Source: Lates calcarifer (lineage: Eukaryota > Chordata > Actinopteri > Centropomidae). Taken from it: a DNA stretch of 64,000 bases. The DNA lies in contig NC_066845.1 in assembly GCF_001640805.2 (NCBI RefSeq), positions 17,362,307 to 17,426,306 on the forward strand. Direction: 5' to 3'. The notes under the pieces were generated by a model that saw only the letters and a list, made by a program, of their open reading frames with translations, made no database searches and was not told where the DNA came from. Of this stretch, positions 1 to 13,539 are shown in pieces. The position numbers were made by a program, and so were the translations under genes. Positions within the stretch are counted from its first letter, which is position 1, and each line of letters opens with the position of its first letter.

Positions 1-3000
1 CAGTCAACAGTGTGTGCAATATGACAGAATAATTAAGGGTATGCACAGTTTGCCTTAGTGATAGCTCTGCAACAAAGGTCAGGGGTCACCAAAATCAAAT
101 TCTTTTTGCTTTTGCATCACTTTTCATGCCAGCTAGTATTTTTTCAGAACAGTCTGTTGGTCAGAAATAAAGACACAAAAACAAATAGATGAACCAAGGT
201 GGTCAATTCTTCACAGAAGCAACACAAATAGTAAATCAGCAGATCAAAGATTAATCTTTAATCGTTTATATCTTAATCTGATACACACTCACTTTCATTT
301 CCTGGTGGATGATGTTTGAGATAAACATGCATATGATCCCCAGTCTGTAGCCACATAATTAGTTTGCGTCCTAAGTGTCTGTGATAGGATTTCCTGAAAT
401 AATTTATTTTGACAATACATTTTATGAAAAAGCATCACAATGTCTCTTTTCATCTCTTGTCATTGCTCCTTCATTTTCATAGCTATTTATACTCCCCAGT
501 TTCCTCTTTCTATCTGATGTCTAGTAAGCCTTTTCTGGGGTTCTGAGGCATGCAATAAACATCTCAGAGGCCCTTGTGGTCTGGGTACATACTAACCATC
601 TCATTGCCCCATAAAATTAGATCCGTCCTGTAGCTCCATCTCTCCCACAATGAGAGAAAATGGCCACAAGGCCGGCATTTCTCGTCCATGGGCAAGAGGT
701 TCAATTACCTCAGTTGTCATGGAGCAATAAATGCCAAATTAAGTGGCTGGCACCGAACACTGCTTGAAGGAGGCTTTATCAGAATACTAATGTCAGCTGT
801 GTCCGACAGTGGGTAAAGAGAGAGAAAGCAAGAAAGCCCCAAGTTTGGCAGTGGAAAAACAGACACCTTGTTTTTAAGCAGCACATAGTCTCTGCTCCTT
901 CCTCACCCTAGATTCAGAATGATTAGGCTTGTTGGTTCTTTTGTTTCTTGAAAGATAGTGCAGTGACGTTTTAATTGGTATTTAAAAGAACACCTTATTG
1001 TTATTTATAGATACAATAAACAGCTAGTTGTATTGTTCAGTTGTATTCATTTAGGTTAAGGCCTCTCTTCTTTTCAGCACTCCATGATCCTTGCTACGAC
1101 AGACTGGAACAAGCATTGTAATCCTGTATTAATAGAGTATGCACACAGAATTTAGCCACTGGCTAATGAAAGTGCTCTGTTGTGCCAGTTTTCATCACAT
1201 TTAAAAGCTAAAGGTCTATAGCCATACTAGGAGTCCTGTGAGGTTTTAGTGCTCATTACGCACCAGGAAACAAAATCGATGGATGAAAAATGGAAACATT
1301 TTGCTACTATCCTTACCACTAGGGGGACAAAATATATAAAGTTTGCATTGTCCCACTTAAAATCACCATGAAACAGAGGTTAAAATGTCTTTATCTTTTG
1401 TAATGTGGCACATTACTGAGTGAAACAGAGTAAATAGGCAGGTGGCTGTAGAGGCTACCCCCTCACCCACCTCATTAGATCAGGAGGGAGAGATGATGAA
1501 TAAATTAGGGCTCAGCCACAGTCTCAGGAAATATAAACAAAGTTTTTGACAACCAAGATCCAAACACACACCCTCCACAATGATATCCCACTGCTAACTA
1601 TGACCCATGAGCTGAATGGATAAATGTATGAATACACCCCCAAGTTTCAACATGAGTCATTATAAATTTTGTATGGTTTCACAGGAAGAGAAACGACAGG
1701 CATTTTAACATAAAAATATTCAAACATTTTTTTACATATAGCAGCAAGAGATGGATGATAAACAAAAACAGATTTTTTTAGCCACTTGGGGCCAGCGGAA
1801 CAAGCTGTAAACATGACTGACATATTATCACCTTATACATTTGTTGTGATTAGCAACATGTTACACGTAAAACTGACACAGACCAGCATTCGTTTGGAGT
1901 TGTGTGTCTGACTACTTCACAAATGTAAGTCTAATACTCCCTTTCCTTTTACTTCTGTTTTGGTGTCAAACCAACATACAATCTGTTGCTATCTCTTTAG
2001 ATACTAAATGCTAAAGAGTTAGCTAGTCACTAACTTTTATCTGTCTTCCATTTGGTTTGGTACAAAGGTAGAGTACAGTGGCTTTAACCCAAAACAGTTG
2101 AGTTTGCAGAATGTAGAACCACAACAGTGGGTTGAAAGATATTAAATGCTCTGTAGAGCTGAGGGGAACTACAGAATTGGATTATATTTCTCAGTGGATT
2201 CATCCCTACAAGAGATTCTTTTCAATTTAGATAGTCTGTTAATATAAAAATATTGATCAGCACAGCTTTAACTCAGCATTTTAGGCTTAAGGTCAGGCCG
2301 ACAAATCAGCCAAACAGTTCTGCCGTCTCCCTGTCACGCTAGCATGACTAAAAATAAAGATTTCAAACCAAAGCAGTGCTGTATGTTTCTGAGTTAAAGT
2401 GATTGCTGAGCAGATTAATAGTCGACCCTTAATCTGCTTGTTGTTTTTTCCCCATTGTGAGCACTACTAAATAATCAAACTGAGACCAAACTGAACCACT
2501 AGATCTTGTAATCAATTACACTTACTGTCTCCATTCCTGCAGGGCTTAAAGAACAGATGCAGGGATGTGCTTTTGCCCAAAAACCAGAGACTCGTCTTAT
2601 ATCTCTGCAGGATATGGACAGGCCCCACTTACATCTTTTATATTTCCCTATCCTTCCCCATATCAGTGAATTTAAATCTATGTTGTTCAGAAGATACTGA
2701 GGTTGCTGACCTCCACTCCCCTGTTCCCTTCATTCTCTCTACTTGTTTTTCTTACATGATTTATTACTGTACATTCTGCTGGGCACATTGCACCATGTTC
2801 AGCAGACAGACAGTGTAACTGAGTCATGCTGCAGCAGTTTTGTCAGGGCAACAAAATGTTTGCACTGGCACTGTGAACTTACATCCCCAAGGTGACCTCC
2901 AGGGAGATCCTGTCAGGCTACCCAAGGTGACAGCTGAGCACCTGAAGTACGCCGCGCACATGGGGAATGTTCTGCAGCAAAATGAAGGAAGGCGTCACAT

Positions 3001-6000
3001 GGATGAGATTCATTCATCTTAATAAAGTGGACCATCAAACTGATGTGGCTGCAGAGGTGCTAGTTAGACACAGGAAGAAATGCAGGGAGACAGAGAGCAG
3101 AGAGGAGTGAAGCAGACAGGGCTACGGGAAAGGCTTCTCAGCTGTGAACAAAATGTTGTTTTCCCAGCTTCAGTTCTCTGAATAGAACAGTACCTGTCTA
3201 CCTGTTGGCAACATCCTGGCAGAAAAGCTTGTTTTGTAGAACTGCACATTTTAATTTGACTCCCAAATGCTTGGCAGCACAATTATTCTTTTAAGTAAAA
3301 ATCTGTCACACTTTCATATAAATAAACGTATTTTGCTATTCCACATCATTGGCTGACATATTGTAGCGCAGCAGTAATTCAAAGTGTTGTCACTGCAGGA
3401 AGGCAGTTATATTCCTGTTTTACACACCCACTGTCTGTGAGGTCCTTCCCATAAGATATCTTCTGGCATACAGCGAATGACGCATTTTATGATGCCAGCA
3501 GTTTGTTTGTAATAAATACACGGTAGTTAGCACAAGCGATGAACAAACAAGGAAAATACCACCCACAGAAGCTACAAGCTCCATCAACTTTAACAGAAAA
3601 TAGAAGGAAAAAAAATGTCTGCGTTTGATTGACAAGTAATCACCTGAACCCTAATCGAGTGGAAGACCTGTTTTTAACAGTGGTCCCTAAGGACAAAAGC
3701 ACACACAAGAAAGAAAACACAAACATTAAGGGAAACAGGCTCCAAATCCAGTAATACAATAAATAAAAAACACATACAAAAAGAGAAAAAACGTATGCAG
3801 CAGGAATTTGCTACACAGGGCTCCATATATATTTTTAATCGAATGTGATGTACCTGTTATATACAAGACCCTCAGAGTTTACAGAGGCAGCACTGTTGTT
3901 AAACTGTCAATAAAACATGTATTTATTATGTATTCAGCTTTACCTTCAGACAAAGAAGCATCAAGAAATATTACATTTCAACTCTGAGACTGAATTTTAT
4001 CTTCCAAAAGGAATTATATTTCAAAATGCTAGAGCCAGCAGTAAATTACCAAAGGGCTTGCTGAGGTAACACTGTTCTCTCTGCGACGACAGCGCACACT
4101 GACCAGCCAGTCATCTCCAGAGTCGGACTGAGAGCTACTGAGGTGACCTCCAGTCTCAACTGGCAGGCGGGTCCCGCTATCTCTGAAATCATCAGAGCAA
4201 ATTTCTAAACAGGTGTTATTTGGATAAACTGACCAGGTATCTGAAATCTAAATGGTTACTTTTTCACCTTAAAAAAACATAATCTTTCTTAAATCTAAAG
4301 CGTTAAGGACCTAAAGACTGATGGGCAGGCAGAAGTATCTGAAATGTTGCTGCTTATCCAAATCAAGCCCATCACTCCCTCTAGTAACCTGCAGCACTTC
4401 TGGTGTAGCAATGCTTGTTGCATGTGCTTGCATATTTGTTGTATTTCTGGATTTAGAGCATGTTTCCCTTAATGCTTGCGCTTTCTATATGTGCATTGTC
4501 CTCAGGAGCCACTGTAGTTTTTCCTTGAAACAGTGATGTATGGGATAGAGACTGCAACCAAATGCTTCCCCAACTGCATTTTTTTTTAAGACCGATCTGC
4601 TGACCAAAGTAAAAAAAACACCAAATATATCTCTATTTTGATGTAGACTGATTTTTGTGGAAGAAGTCGTAAGCAGTTAGTCATCCGTGACTACTACAGC
4701 TACTTCACAGTAAAAGCCTCTTTGGTGTTTGCTTTTAAGGCATAGAGAGCAGCAGCACAAAGTGTTCAGGTGGCATTAACAGTGGCAGAAATATAGGTAG
4801 TTTAGCCAGTTCAGCTGCACAAAGGCTCATGGTCTGACAAAGTCCATCCGCAGGCTAAGTCAAAATCATGCAGTAAGGAGAATTATGGCTCTTAAACAGT
4901 CCAGTCTTCCTAAAATGCAAGCTTGACCTAAGTAGCGTATATAGTATATGTTCAACTAACTCATGTCTGTAATTTGTACTGTATATTTCCAATCTGTGTG
5001 TGAGGACATACTGTAGGTGAGTAGGCGATTTTTGGAGGGGGTTGAGGGTGTTTTCAGGTACATGGCACAACATGATAAATAATATTATACTAAAGCATGA
5101 GACAGCATGAGAAATAATATCATACATATGTATTTTGTCAGTGATTTTATCCTCTAGCCCTCTAGGAGATTATTATGTTTATGATTATTATGTCCCTCAA
5201 ATTTTAACATTTTGTGTCCTTCACAATATTTCTGAACCAATTAAGAATGGAATTAATTTTGGTAATAATCATCTTTGTATTTTCATTTACCACATTAAAA
5301 CTCTACATTAAACTCTGGCCTGACCCTTGATCACAGCTAAATGGTCTAAAATACTGTAACCTCAGAAACATTAATTTAGAGCATAATAGTAGCTTATTTG
5401 ATTTGATTTGTCCTTGTGCATAAGAAATGTTATTGTAAAAGCCTGACCTCTAAAATCCTGCAAGCATGCGAGGGCCCATAAACAATCTTGCACTGGGACC
5501 CATCATTACCAGCTGTCAACACTAGTAATGTAACAGCAGCAGATTTGACATTTTCTATAGCACAGATAAAGGTAAATAGTTCTGAAACCAGTGGAACCAC
5601 CAGCTTTACCATAAAAGCAAGACCAGAAATGCAGAGGATGAAGAAAATAGCATAGATCATGTGTCACTGGTGCTGTAGAGCAACTCTAAGATCATCAAAC
5701 CCATTAAAAAAAATGTTTTTGTCTGTTAAGCTCATAGCATGACCTCACATGTTGAGCAGGGGAAAATGTGATGATCCTGCTCCCAATACAATGGTGAAGC
5801 AAAGTTAGTCACTGCTGTAGAGGTGCAACTACATGGAAGGACAGTGAGGCGTAAGTGTCCTTCTGTTTACCAGGCCTGCAGGGAAGTGGCACGAGCACCA
5901 CCAGTGACACCAAATTAAAACAAAAACTATTAATCTTGCAGATCATTTCCATGGAGATGACAGTTTGAGACTACTAAAAGTGGGGCAACACAGTTTCATC

Positions 6001-7734
6001 AACATCAGCCCCTTTGTTTGACAGGGAGAAGAATGACAAGATAATGTAAGGTTCCATGCAGCAGCTATTGTCTCACAGCACTGGCCTCATGCCATTTCAC
6101 TGGAGTTGTATATTACCCTTCTGCAATATTCACATCTCATCACCACAGATGAAGCTTTGCCGGGCCTCGGCCCTTAATATCAACCTGATCCTCCTAGTGC
6201 ACATCGTTCCTCTGTGGAAATATCACGGGAGGCCAACAGCTGGCTGCAGTTCATCTCTTGTCGCCTCACATTTTCAGCCACATCAATATTGGACAAGTCT
6301 GTTCAAGTTCAGAGGCTGTTTCAGACTGTAGCACTTAAACAGATGGCTGTCCTCTAGGCCTCTTTTGAAGGAAACAGACAAACAGAACAAGTATAAACCA
6401 AATCTCATCATTTTTTCCTGTAGGTCATTGTCATGAATATTCTGTGCAATTACTTCTTTGCAAGTAGATATGCTGGTTCTTCAACCAATCATGAGGAGAG
6501 ATGAAATTTAGAGCAGGAAATTTATATGTGATCTGTGTGTGTCTGCGCCTTGTGCCTTTTTCTATATGCTTTCTGGTCAGTACCCTTAAAGATTTAATAT
6601 CAGAGTAGAAATGAAGGGGAATATTCACATAATGACAGAGCACATAAAATATCATATAGCATACACAGATGCGCACACACGCAATCTTCCACAGCGTCAA
6701 GAGTTAGACATACAGCCCATTCTTTAGAGTTATCACCATGGAAACTGGACAGGAGTGAAAAGCCTGTACTGTGGTGGATGGAGCACTGGCACGACAACAT
6801 CCATGGTCCTATACTCTGTGACATTTGTATGAGATGGTTTAGCATAGTGTATAATCTTAATCTGTCAACTCTTCTGAAATGCGAAACGTGTAGATTCTTT
6901 AACGCTTTTACCACTGACTGAATGCTGTTCGACCTGAGTTGTCAGAGGAGGCCTTTTCTCTATCAAAAAGCAAATGTGACAGTGACAACTGTAATGAAAA
7001 TTCCTAAGCATCACTGTTCAGTTATACATCAGTAGCCAAACTGGTTCTCACATTTCATCCATTCAGAGCTCTCAGATGGTTGCCTGGCTGGATTAAGGCA
7101 TTACCTAAGTTCTTTCATGCTTCAGAAAGTCAGCTTTTGCAGTACATCCAGTGTATCCCTATTGGTAACACTTTACTGGCTCCTACTGAAGTAACCATAA
7201 ACTGACAGAAAGTAGTCTAATCTCTAGTCTCTAAACTCTAATCATGCTTCTTCCCTATAGTGATACTTTGCAGACAATGAAGGCCTAATTTCACATTACA
7301 AGAGCTACTTTACCTGTGCAGTACTTTTGTACTCTGTATACAGATATATATGCTATAGTTAATATTTTTATATTAACAATGGATGAAATAACTACTTGTG
7401 ATGGAGTAGTTAGAGGCTAAAGAGACAGATATTTCCTACATTCCTCTATATCTGCTTGATGAGTAAAAACAAGAGTTTTCTAACAAGTTTGCCACACCAT
7501 CAAGGTGACAATTTGTTAGTGTTCTGTTAACAGCTTGTTTCCATTGCCATCCCCAAAAAGCAGTAGATGCATGTTTCTCTTAATTAAGATTATAGGTGTT
7601 ATATTTAAGTTTTGGCAATCACTACATACCCAGTGTTAGCGTTACCAAATTTATTTATCAAGAGCCTCAGCCATTGTTGATTTTACAAGAGGTTACAATA
7701 TGCCCCGTGTGCAGCACTACTTCTTCACCCTCTC
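1..7734. other. Non-coding tract, no gene recognised
   Basis: AT-rich DNA with only short open frames (at most 104 codons) that have no recognisable family, no flanking splice sites and no neighbours in frame. Patches at 640-830 and 6050-6330 have more balanced composition and look like candidate conserved non-coding elements. A short patch at 2836-3024 is also GC-richer, and its open frame ends at a TAATAAA. I see no RNA gene and no intact mobile element. Confidence 0.6.
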
Positions 7735-7970
7735 ATGTTGGACTGAGAGCAGTCGGATAGCTGATTAGCATGCTAACTTCAATAGAAGAAAAGAAGTGAC
7801 AGAAATAGAAGAAAAACAAGAGTTATTATCAGTGTTTCTTTCCACTGCTGTAGACAACTCTTGGAGTAAAGGAACTCACAACATTTCTTCTAGACTGGTA
7901 AATAAACAGCTGTTAATGCTAAAGTTGGTTATGTAGTGATAGCAAAAGCTTACATATAGCACCTTTAAAT
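7735..7970. repeat. Probable degenerate teleost interspersed repeat
   Basis: The stretch begins around GATTAGCATGCTAACTTC, runs through an element with CACAACATTTCTTCTAGAC, and ends in TATAGCACCTTTAAAT. I associate this wording with a repeat scattered through teleost genomes. No coding capacity remains. The assignment is from memory and the family name is not known to me. Confidence 0.3.
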
Positions 7971-9278
7971 AGTTTGGGAGCATCTATTGTTGACAGTTTT
8001 AGCATATCTCACTCAGTCATAGTTGCTGCTACTTCCTTGTCCCTCCTCCTTCAAACCCCTGTTCTCCCAAATTTGGATTTTGAGGTTCCAGTAACTGATA
8101 ATGTAGGCAATAAGTGGTAAACCCAAATCTCAGCTTGTAGGCTCCTCAATTATAGACTGAGCCAACTGATTTCTGGCATATGTAAAAATGTCCTGAGTTT
8201 GAATTTCTGAAAACAATCAGAATCTTCAAAACTTTCTGCATAGTTCTTATTCTCTAAATATAGCACTGGAAGGGAAATGTAACTGAGGTACAGTTTGCAC
8301 ATGACTAATTACCTGCCTTATGCACAATTCAGGTATTTGTCAGAGTTTTCTTTAATTAGCAGATAGCTTGTTAGCTTGACTGCTTCATGTTGTTGTGTCT
8401 CACTGACAGTGGCAAGAGAGACTGGAAAAAAGAGTGGAGGGAAGCAGAATGTAATAGTGAAAAAGCCAACAGGAGGATTATAGCAGTGTCTCTTGAGTCA
8501 GACTGATGTGACCCCCCAAAGCTGTGTTTAGGTTTATCCCAACCCCATTTTTAATCCTAAACCCCAACCCTTAACTTCTCCCTATTTTGAAATGTAACTG
8601 TAATCCCTAAATTAACCCTTTGGCCCAAACTTTCACTTATCCTTCTCACATAATTTTTAGTCATGACTGAACTCTGCTGACTTGTTACTTACAAATACAA
8701 TCACTTAATTGAACTATCCACATAAGCTGTGAGCAAATTAGCATATCTCCGATGGAGTAGGTGCTTTTTTAGTATATTCACACAGATTTAAGATGTTTTA
8801 AGTAAGGGAAAAATCTGTAAAATATTCCTATCACACATAATATTGCCCCTTTTCCAAAGCAGTCATCCACACAATCAATGCGATTTCAATATGAACCAAG
8901 GTGATTGTATTATTACCATATCCATTAAACACACGTCTGTCAGTCTAGTCTTTCATATCTTTTTTGAACTTACTAAATTATGTGTGATTTGCAACATTAG
9001 CTTGGTATCTCATCTGGACAAAGCAAGGCTGATAAACTCCAGACATCCATTAGAGAATGAAATAGCTTGGCTTTGGTGCACTGAATTCCTTCAAGTCTTT
9101 CTTTTAGTGTAGCAGACTGTGTCTCTCTAGACAATCCTCTTTTCTTTTGAAAATATCTTACATATAAACTGACTATGATTAGAGATCTGTCTTCCTTTTT
9201 TTAAATAACTTAATATTATTTTTCTATTATTATTTCTCTAAAATATGCTTCTATTGTGATGGACTGTTTACTTGTCCA
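7971..9278. other. Non-coding tract, nothing distinctive
   Basis: AT-rich sequence without splice-flanked open frames. The run of near-identical CCCAAC and CCCTAA words around 8536-8620 is low-complexity. Nothing else stands out. Confidence 0.6.
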
Positions 9279-9400
9279 GGCCTTCCATCCAAGCTGGATA
9301 GGCTCTATCCCTCTGTGACCCTTAAGAGAGAGCTGAGGAGAACTGCAGAGTCAGGTAATAATTATCTATGGGTTCATCACTAAGTGAGTGAGTAGCAAGT
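9279..9400 (+). repeat. Degenerate teleost dispersed repeat
   Basis: The wording CAGGCCTTCCATCCAAGCTG, then GGATAGGCTCTATCCCTC and TGTGACCCT, matches in order a very common teleost repeat in which a ranking phrase of the type GCTGGGATAGGCTCCAGC is followed by a CGACCCT element. This copy is heavily decayed and has no open frame. Confidence 0.45.
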
Positions 9401-10110
9401 ACTTTTGTGATCCATTGTTAAGATAAAAATATTTATTATAGCAGTCTAAAACTCATTGCTGTCTGTTGAGTCCACAGTCAGGGGTTTGTTCAGCCTGACT
9501 AGCTCTGATATTTTCTGAGAGTTAACCATGAACATCACTAAAATATTATGGTACTATCCTCTGCAAAGTTTTGGTTGCTCTGGATTCTTCCTGTGGAAGA
9601 GAGCTGTTCAAAACATTTTCTTGGATTGTCCAAGGCTATAATATGAAATTATTACATTTTCCCCCAATAAATCTCATAAAACCAGAGTTATTTTATGAAA
9701 TAATACATTATATTATTAAATAATGCCAACACTGTTAAAATTCCTCAAAGTTAAAATTTCAAGTTACATGTTGTACTGTGTGGACATGTTAGTACAATGT
9801 CCAGCGTATGATCAAATAGGATTTTAGTTCTCTGTCTGATGAGCAAATCTATACTGTAGATTTATGAAGATTAGTTGAATTGCATCAAGGACAGTAATGT
9901 TCAGTCCTCGGTGCAAGTTACAGAATAAGAGAAGTGCAATGTTTGTGACATAAATTACCCATGAAGCTTTAAACTAAAATGAAAGAACATTACACTACTA
10001 TGTGATACCATCACCATTCCATGTAAACAACTGTGACCTCAGAAGCAACATATTTTTGTTTTTTAGGATTGAGGCATTTAATGGTTGTTTTGACAAGCAG
10101 CATCAGCAAA

Positions 10111-10114
<4 letters not shown>
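9401..10114. other. Non-coding tract
   Basis: AT-rich sequence with no recognisable gene, repeat or RNA. Confidence 0.6.

Positions 10115-10146
<32 letters not shown>
10115..10146. repeat. (GT)n microsatellite
   Basis: A perfect GT dinucleotide run of 16 units. Confidence 0.98.
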
Positions 10147-10149
<3 letters not shown>

Positions 10150-11499
10150 CAGGAATGTGTGTGGGAGTGTAAAGAGAGAGAAAAACAGTCAGCGAGGGAG
10201 AATGAACCAAACACTGTAGCACACATATCTTCTTATGCCTCGTGTTCGGTATGGATTAATCTATGCATCTATATTTCTTGGCTGCTATATTTAGGTTACT
10301 TATATCAACATACATCAGGGAAGACTGTAGTGACTCATAAATTGTCCATCCAGTAAATAACAGTAAATCTCAGCATGCGTTGCCAACATTGATGAGCAGA
10401 AAATGGGATGAGCAGCATTAGGAGAAGATAAATCCCCACATCTGAAGGATTATGGTTATTTTGACAAATGCAAAATGCTTTTTCAAATAGAAATGTAATT
10501 ACATGGTGAATATTAAAGTCAGCAAAAGATGATCTTTCTGGAATTCTAGCACATGCAATATTACAATGTAAAACTTTCAGTTGCCTTTCAGTTGAATGTC
10601 AGATCTCTCTCTCCTGATTACTTATTGAACCTTCCTGCAAAGGTGCTAATGGTCTGCAGTATTTGTTGTATGATTTATTAAATATTATGTTTTATTGTGC
10701 AAGCAAAAATTCATCCTAGCTTTCATGCACATTCATAACATGAATAATAATGAACATGTACAATGCACATTCTTAAGTATGACAGCCATGGTACAGTATG
10801 TGCTGCTTAATTAACTGACCACTTGTTATCAGCTACATCTCTGTGTCACTCACCCTGAAATCATTTTTCAATTTATCCATGGTGAACAACAATCAGGGTA
10901 GGGGGCTTGTGGCCATTAGCATGCCATTCAGTATCCATGGGTGTGTAGCCTAATAGACAGTGATGATAATAGAGGTTTGTTTGTGCTCTCCCGCCACAGT
11001 GTTGACCACTGAGTGAATTATCCAGCTGACAGAGAGCAGCAGCACAGCTCGGGCGGAGGATGTTGTTAATATGCCAATGAGAGCTCATGCCTCCCGTGCC
11101 AGTCTGAGGCATGCTGGCATGATGCAGCTGCCTATCACCTAATTGGGAATCATTTAGCTGCAGCTTGACTTACATTCAGAGCAGTGCAAAGGGGGACCAC
11201 CTTTGTGAATGTTTTTATTAGCAATCCAAAGCTAATAGCTCAGGAATTAGAATTAATTGCTGTGTTCTGTGTCACAGGAGTTTATATCATTGTCCTCTTC
11301 TACATCTGCAGTAAAGTGCTGTAGAGTGGGGCAGTAGAGTGCTTTATTGAAGAACTATGCCTTTTGTTATAAAGTGCTAAATTTGCCAGAGAGTTTTATG
11401 TAACATTGAACATTTCTGGTATTTGGGCCTCCTCCTCTAAACATTTTTCTTTAAAGAAGTAGGTTGATTTAATTCTCTCACCTCTACTGCAAATATGGA
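10147..11499. other. Non-coding tract with a candidate regulatory island (10870-11290)
   Basis: No gene is seen. Between 10870 and 11290 the composition is more balanced and short factor-binding cores cluster: CAGCTG E-boxes at 11023-11028 and 11125-11130, and TAATTG homeodomain cores at 11140-11145 and 11254-11259. This is the usual look of a conserved developmental enhancer, but conservation cannot be tested from one sequence. Confidence 0.4.
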
Positions 11500-11810
11500 T
11501 AACCAGCCACTTAGCTTAGCTTAGCACAGGAAACAGCTGGCCTGACTCTGTCTGACAAAATAAGAACATGGTAACTCTAAAACTCACTCATACAGGTTAT
11601 ATTTTGTTTGTTTTATTTATACTAAAGTGGACAGTAAAAATAGGTCATTCAGATTTCCACTACAATTTCCAGCCTTTGTGGAAAGCTAAGTATGAAGTTA
11701 GCGTGCCAGTATCTCATGATTCAGCTTCATATTTAATGGAGAATTTACCATACAGACACAAGAGTGGTTTAAGAAAGAGAGTATGTGTATTCCCAAAATG
11801 TTTTTTTCAC
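11500..11810 (+). repeat. Teleost interspersed repeat, copy 1
   Basis: The copy opens with TTAGCTTAGCTTAGCACAGG and CTGGCCTGACTCTGTC, continues through ATTTTGTTTGTTTTATTTAT, and ends with an AGCTTCATATTTAATG segment and TTCCCAAAATGT. This order matches a repeat I know as very common in teleosts. Related copies in this window are at 44945-45250 and 63780-63852. It has no coding capacity, and the open frame crossing it is accidental. Confidence 0.55.
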
Positions 11811-11836
11811 ATTAGTATGGAACTATATATATCACC

Positions 11837-11880
11837 TTTCATATATCACACACCAACAACTTGGTGTGTGATATATGAAA
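11837..11880. repeat. Perfect 20-bp inverted repeat with 4-base loop
   Basis: The left arm 11837-11856 is the exact reverse complement of the right arm 11861-11880, separated by CAAC. A transcript of either strand would fold into a 20-pair perfect stem. It lies just after the interspersed repeat copy, so it may be transposon-related. I do not recognise a known microRNA in it. Confidence 0.95.
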
Positions 11881-13154
11881 AGTTTATACCACAGACTGCA
11901 GTCTTGAACAGAAATGATCACTAGAACTGCTAGTGAATAATTTGTCATATAGCCTGAGGCCAAGGGTTTTAGTGTCTATGTTTTGCTTAGGGCAAGTGAA
12001 TGAAAACCACACGACCCCTGTGATTTCTGCCTCTGCATCAGGTCTAAATTTTTTTTGCAAGCTTGTATTTTTGTCTTATCAACACACAAACGACTCAAAT
12101 GAAATGAAATATAATAACTTAAGATTTTTTTTTTTTTTAAATGTTATTGTTTATACTGACAGCTGTAGCCACTTTAAGCATAAATAATTCCTGGACCAAC
12201 TGAGGAGATAATTTCTTAACACTTTAAATTCCAGAGATTTTCAGTGATAAACAACGAGTCGCTGTAGCTTAGAGCATACCATAAAATTGAAATGTATGAA
12301 TCTCAGGTATAAATATATTCTACAATATAAACATAAAAGGGAGCTGCTGGAATAGTGATGTAGTTTCCACAGGTAAGAGCCTTTGTGTAGGGCACTCAGT
12401 GTATTCTCCTCTCTTTAAATTCACCTCAGGGTAAATAGGTTGAGCTATAGTTTAAACAGTTAACATAAAGTGAAGACAAGATCGGGCTGATGCCAGATGC
12501 TCGCTTTATTACCTTGGCCAGTGGCCAGTGACTCACTGAATAATGACTTACACTTGTCAAGAGGAAACAAGGCTATTCTTAGATAGCTATTGTAATCAAG
12601 AGATTTGAATTCATTCTACCTTTATCTTGTTGTGTAGTGCACAACTAGATTGGAAAGGGCTTTCTGAGCCATTTAAGTTGAAGAAAGATGGTGATCATGC
12701 TTCAGGCAAAATCCGACTGTATGCAGCCTTTAGCCTTAAGCAGCTCTGTTGGCGGCTGTCCAAGCTATGCTAGCCAATGACTCACCTCTCTAAGAGCTCC
12801 AACCATAACAGCCTGCATTCCCCCAATATTCCTGATTAAACCTGAATGCTCACTCTGCTCGGTTGGCCAAAAGGGCTTTTATTCTTTTCTTCTATGCTAA
12901 GACATGAAACTGATCCCGTTGAAGTTTACTGCTTCACAAATGCAGATTTTTAAATTCTGTCTTGCCCATGAGAAACAGTGAAAAGACTGTATCTGCTCAG
13001 TGTGGAGTGAGCATGTTTAAACTGCAACACAGTGTTTTGTTGACCTGTGATGTACTGGCAAAACATTTACAACAACATTTATCCCAATATAATGACTCTC
13101 AACAGCATGAGGACTTCATCACACTTATTAAGAGAGCTGACGTTAAGTTAATTT
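11881..13154. other. Non-coding tract
   Basis: AT-rich sequence. A T-run sits at 12126-12138. No gene, RNA or distinct repeat was recognised. Confidence 0.6.
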
Positions 13155-13372
13155 ACTTTTACATTTTGTATTTTAGTCATTAGTGGATGCTTTCATCTAG
13201 AGAGACTGACAATGAGCGAGAAAAGCTGTTTGATATCTTGCACAAAAACAGGAGAGGCCATAATAATGGGTTGGCTAATTGAAAGACATTAGGACGTTGT
13301 AGGAATTGAAAATGTGACCTTTTGGTTACAGGACAGCTCCTTTTATGATAAGTGCACCAGACGAGACTGCTA
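13155..13372 (+). repeat. Degenerate teleost dispersed repeat (TTTAGTCATT type)
   Basis: It starts with TTTTAGTCATTAGTGGATGC and a TTCATCTAGAGAGACTGACA segment, and ends with GAATTGAAAATGTGACCTT and TTGGTTACAGGACAGCTCC. The head and tail both match a widespread teleost repeat whose intact copies carry a ...GCTTTTATCC... head and a ...GACCTTTTGGTTACA... tail. The copy is decayed and non-coding. Confidence 0.5.
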
Positions 13373-13539
13373 ATATGTATGGCTGAATTTTGGACGTAAT
13401 TATTTCATCTAAGCAGTCACATTCATTGATATTAGTCAGTCATACCTGCACTGCCTCACTTTTCAGCCATGCAAGCTGTGACTCAGTGGTAGTCATGTCA
13501 GTCCACCACTTTGTTTCTGGCTGAAGCCTCAGCTGCACT

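Noticed and set aside
11568..11924. 118-codon open frame
   Set aside because: It runs through a teleost repeat and the 20-bp palindrome, so it is an accident of repeat sequence.
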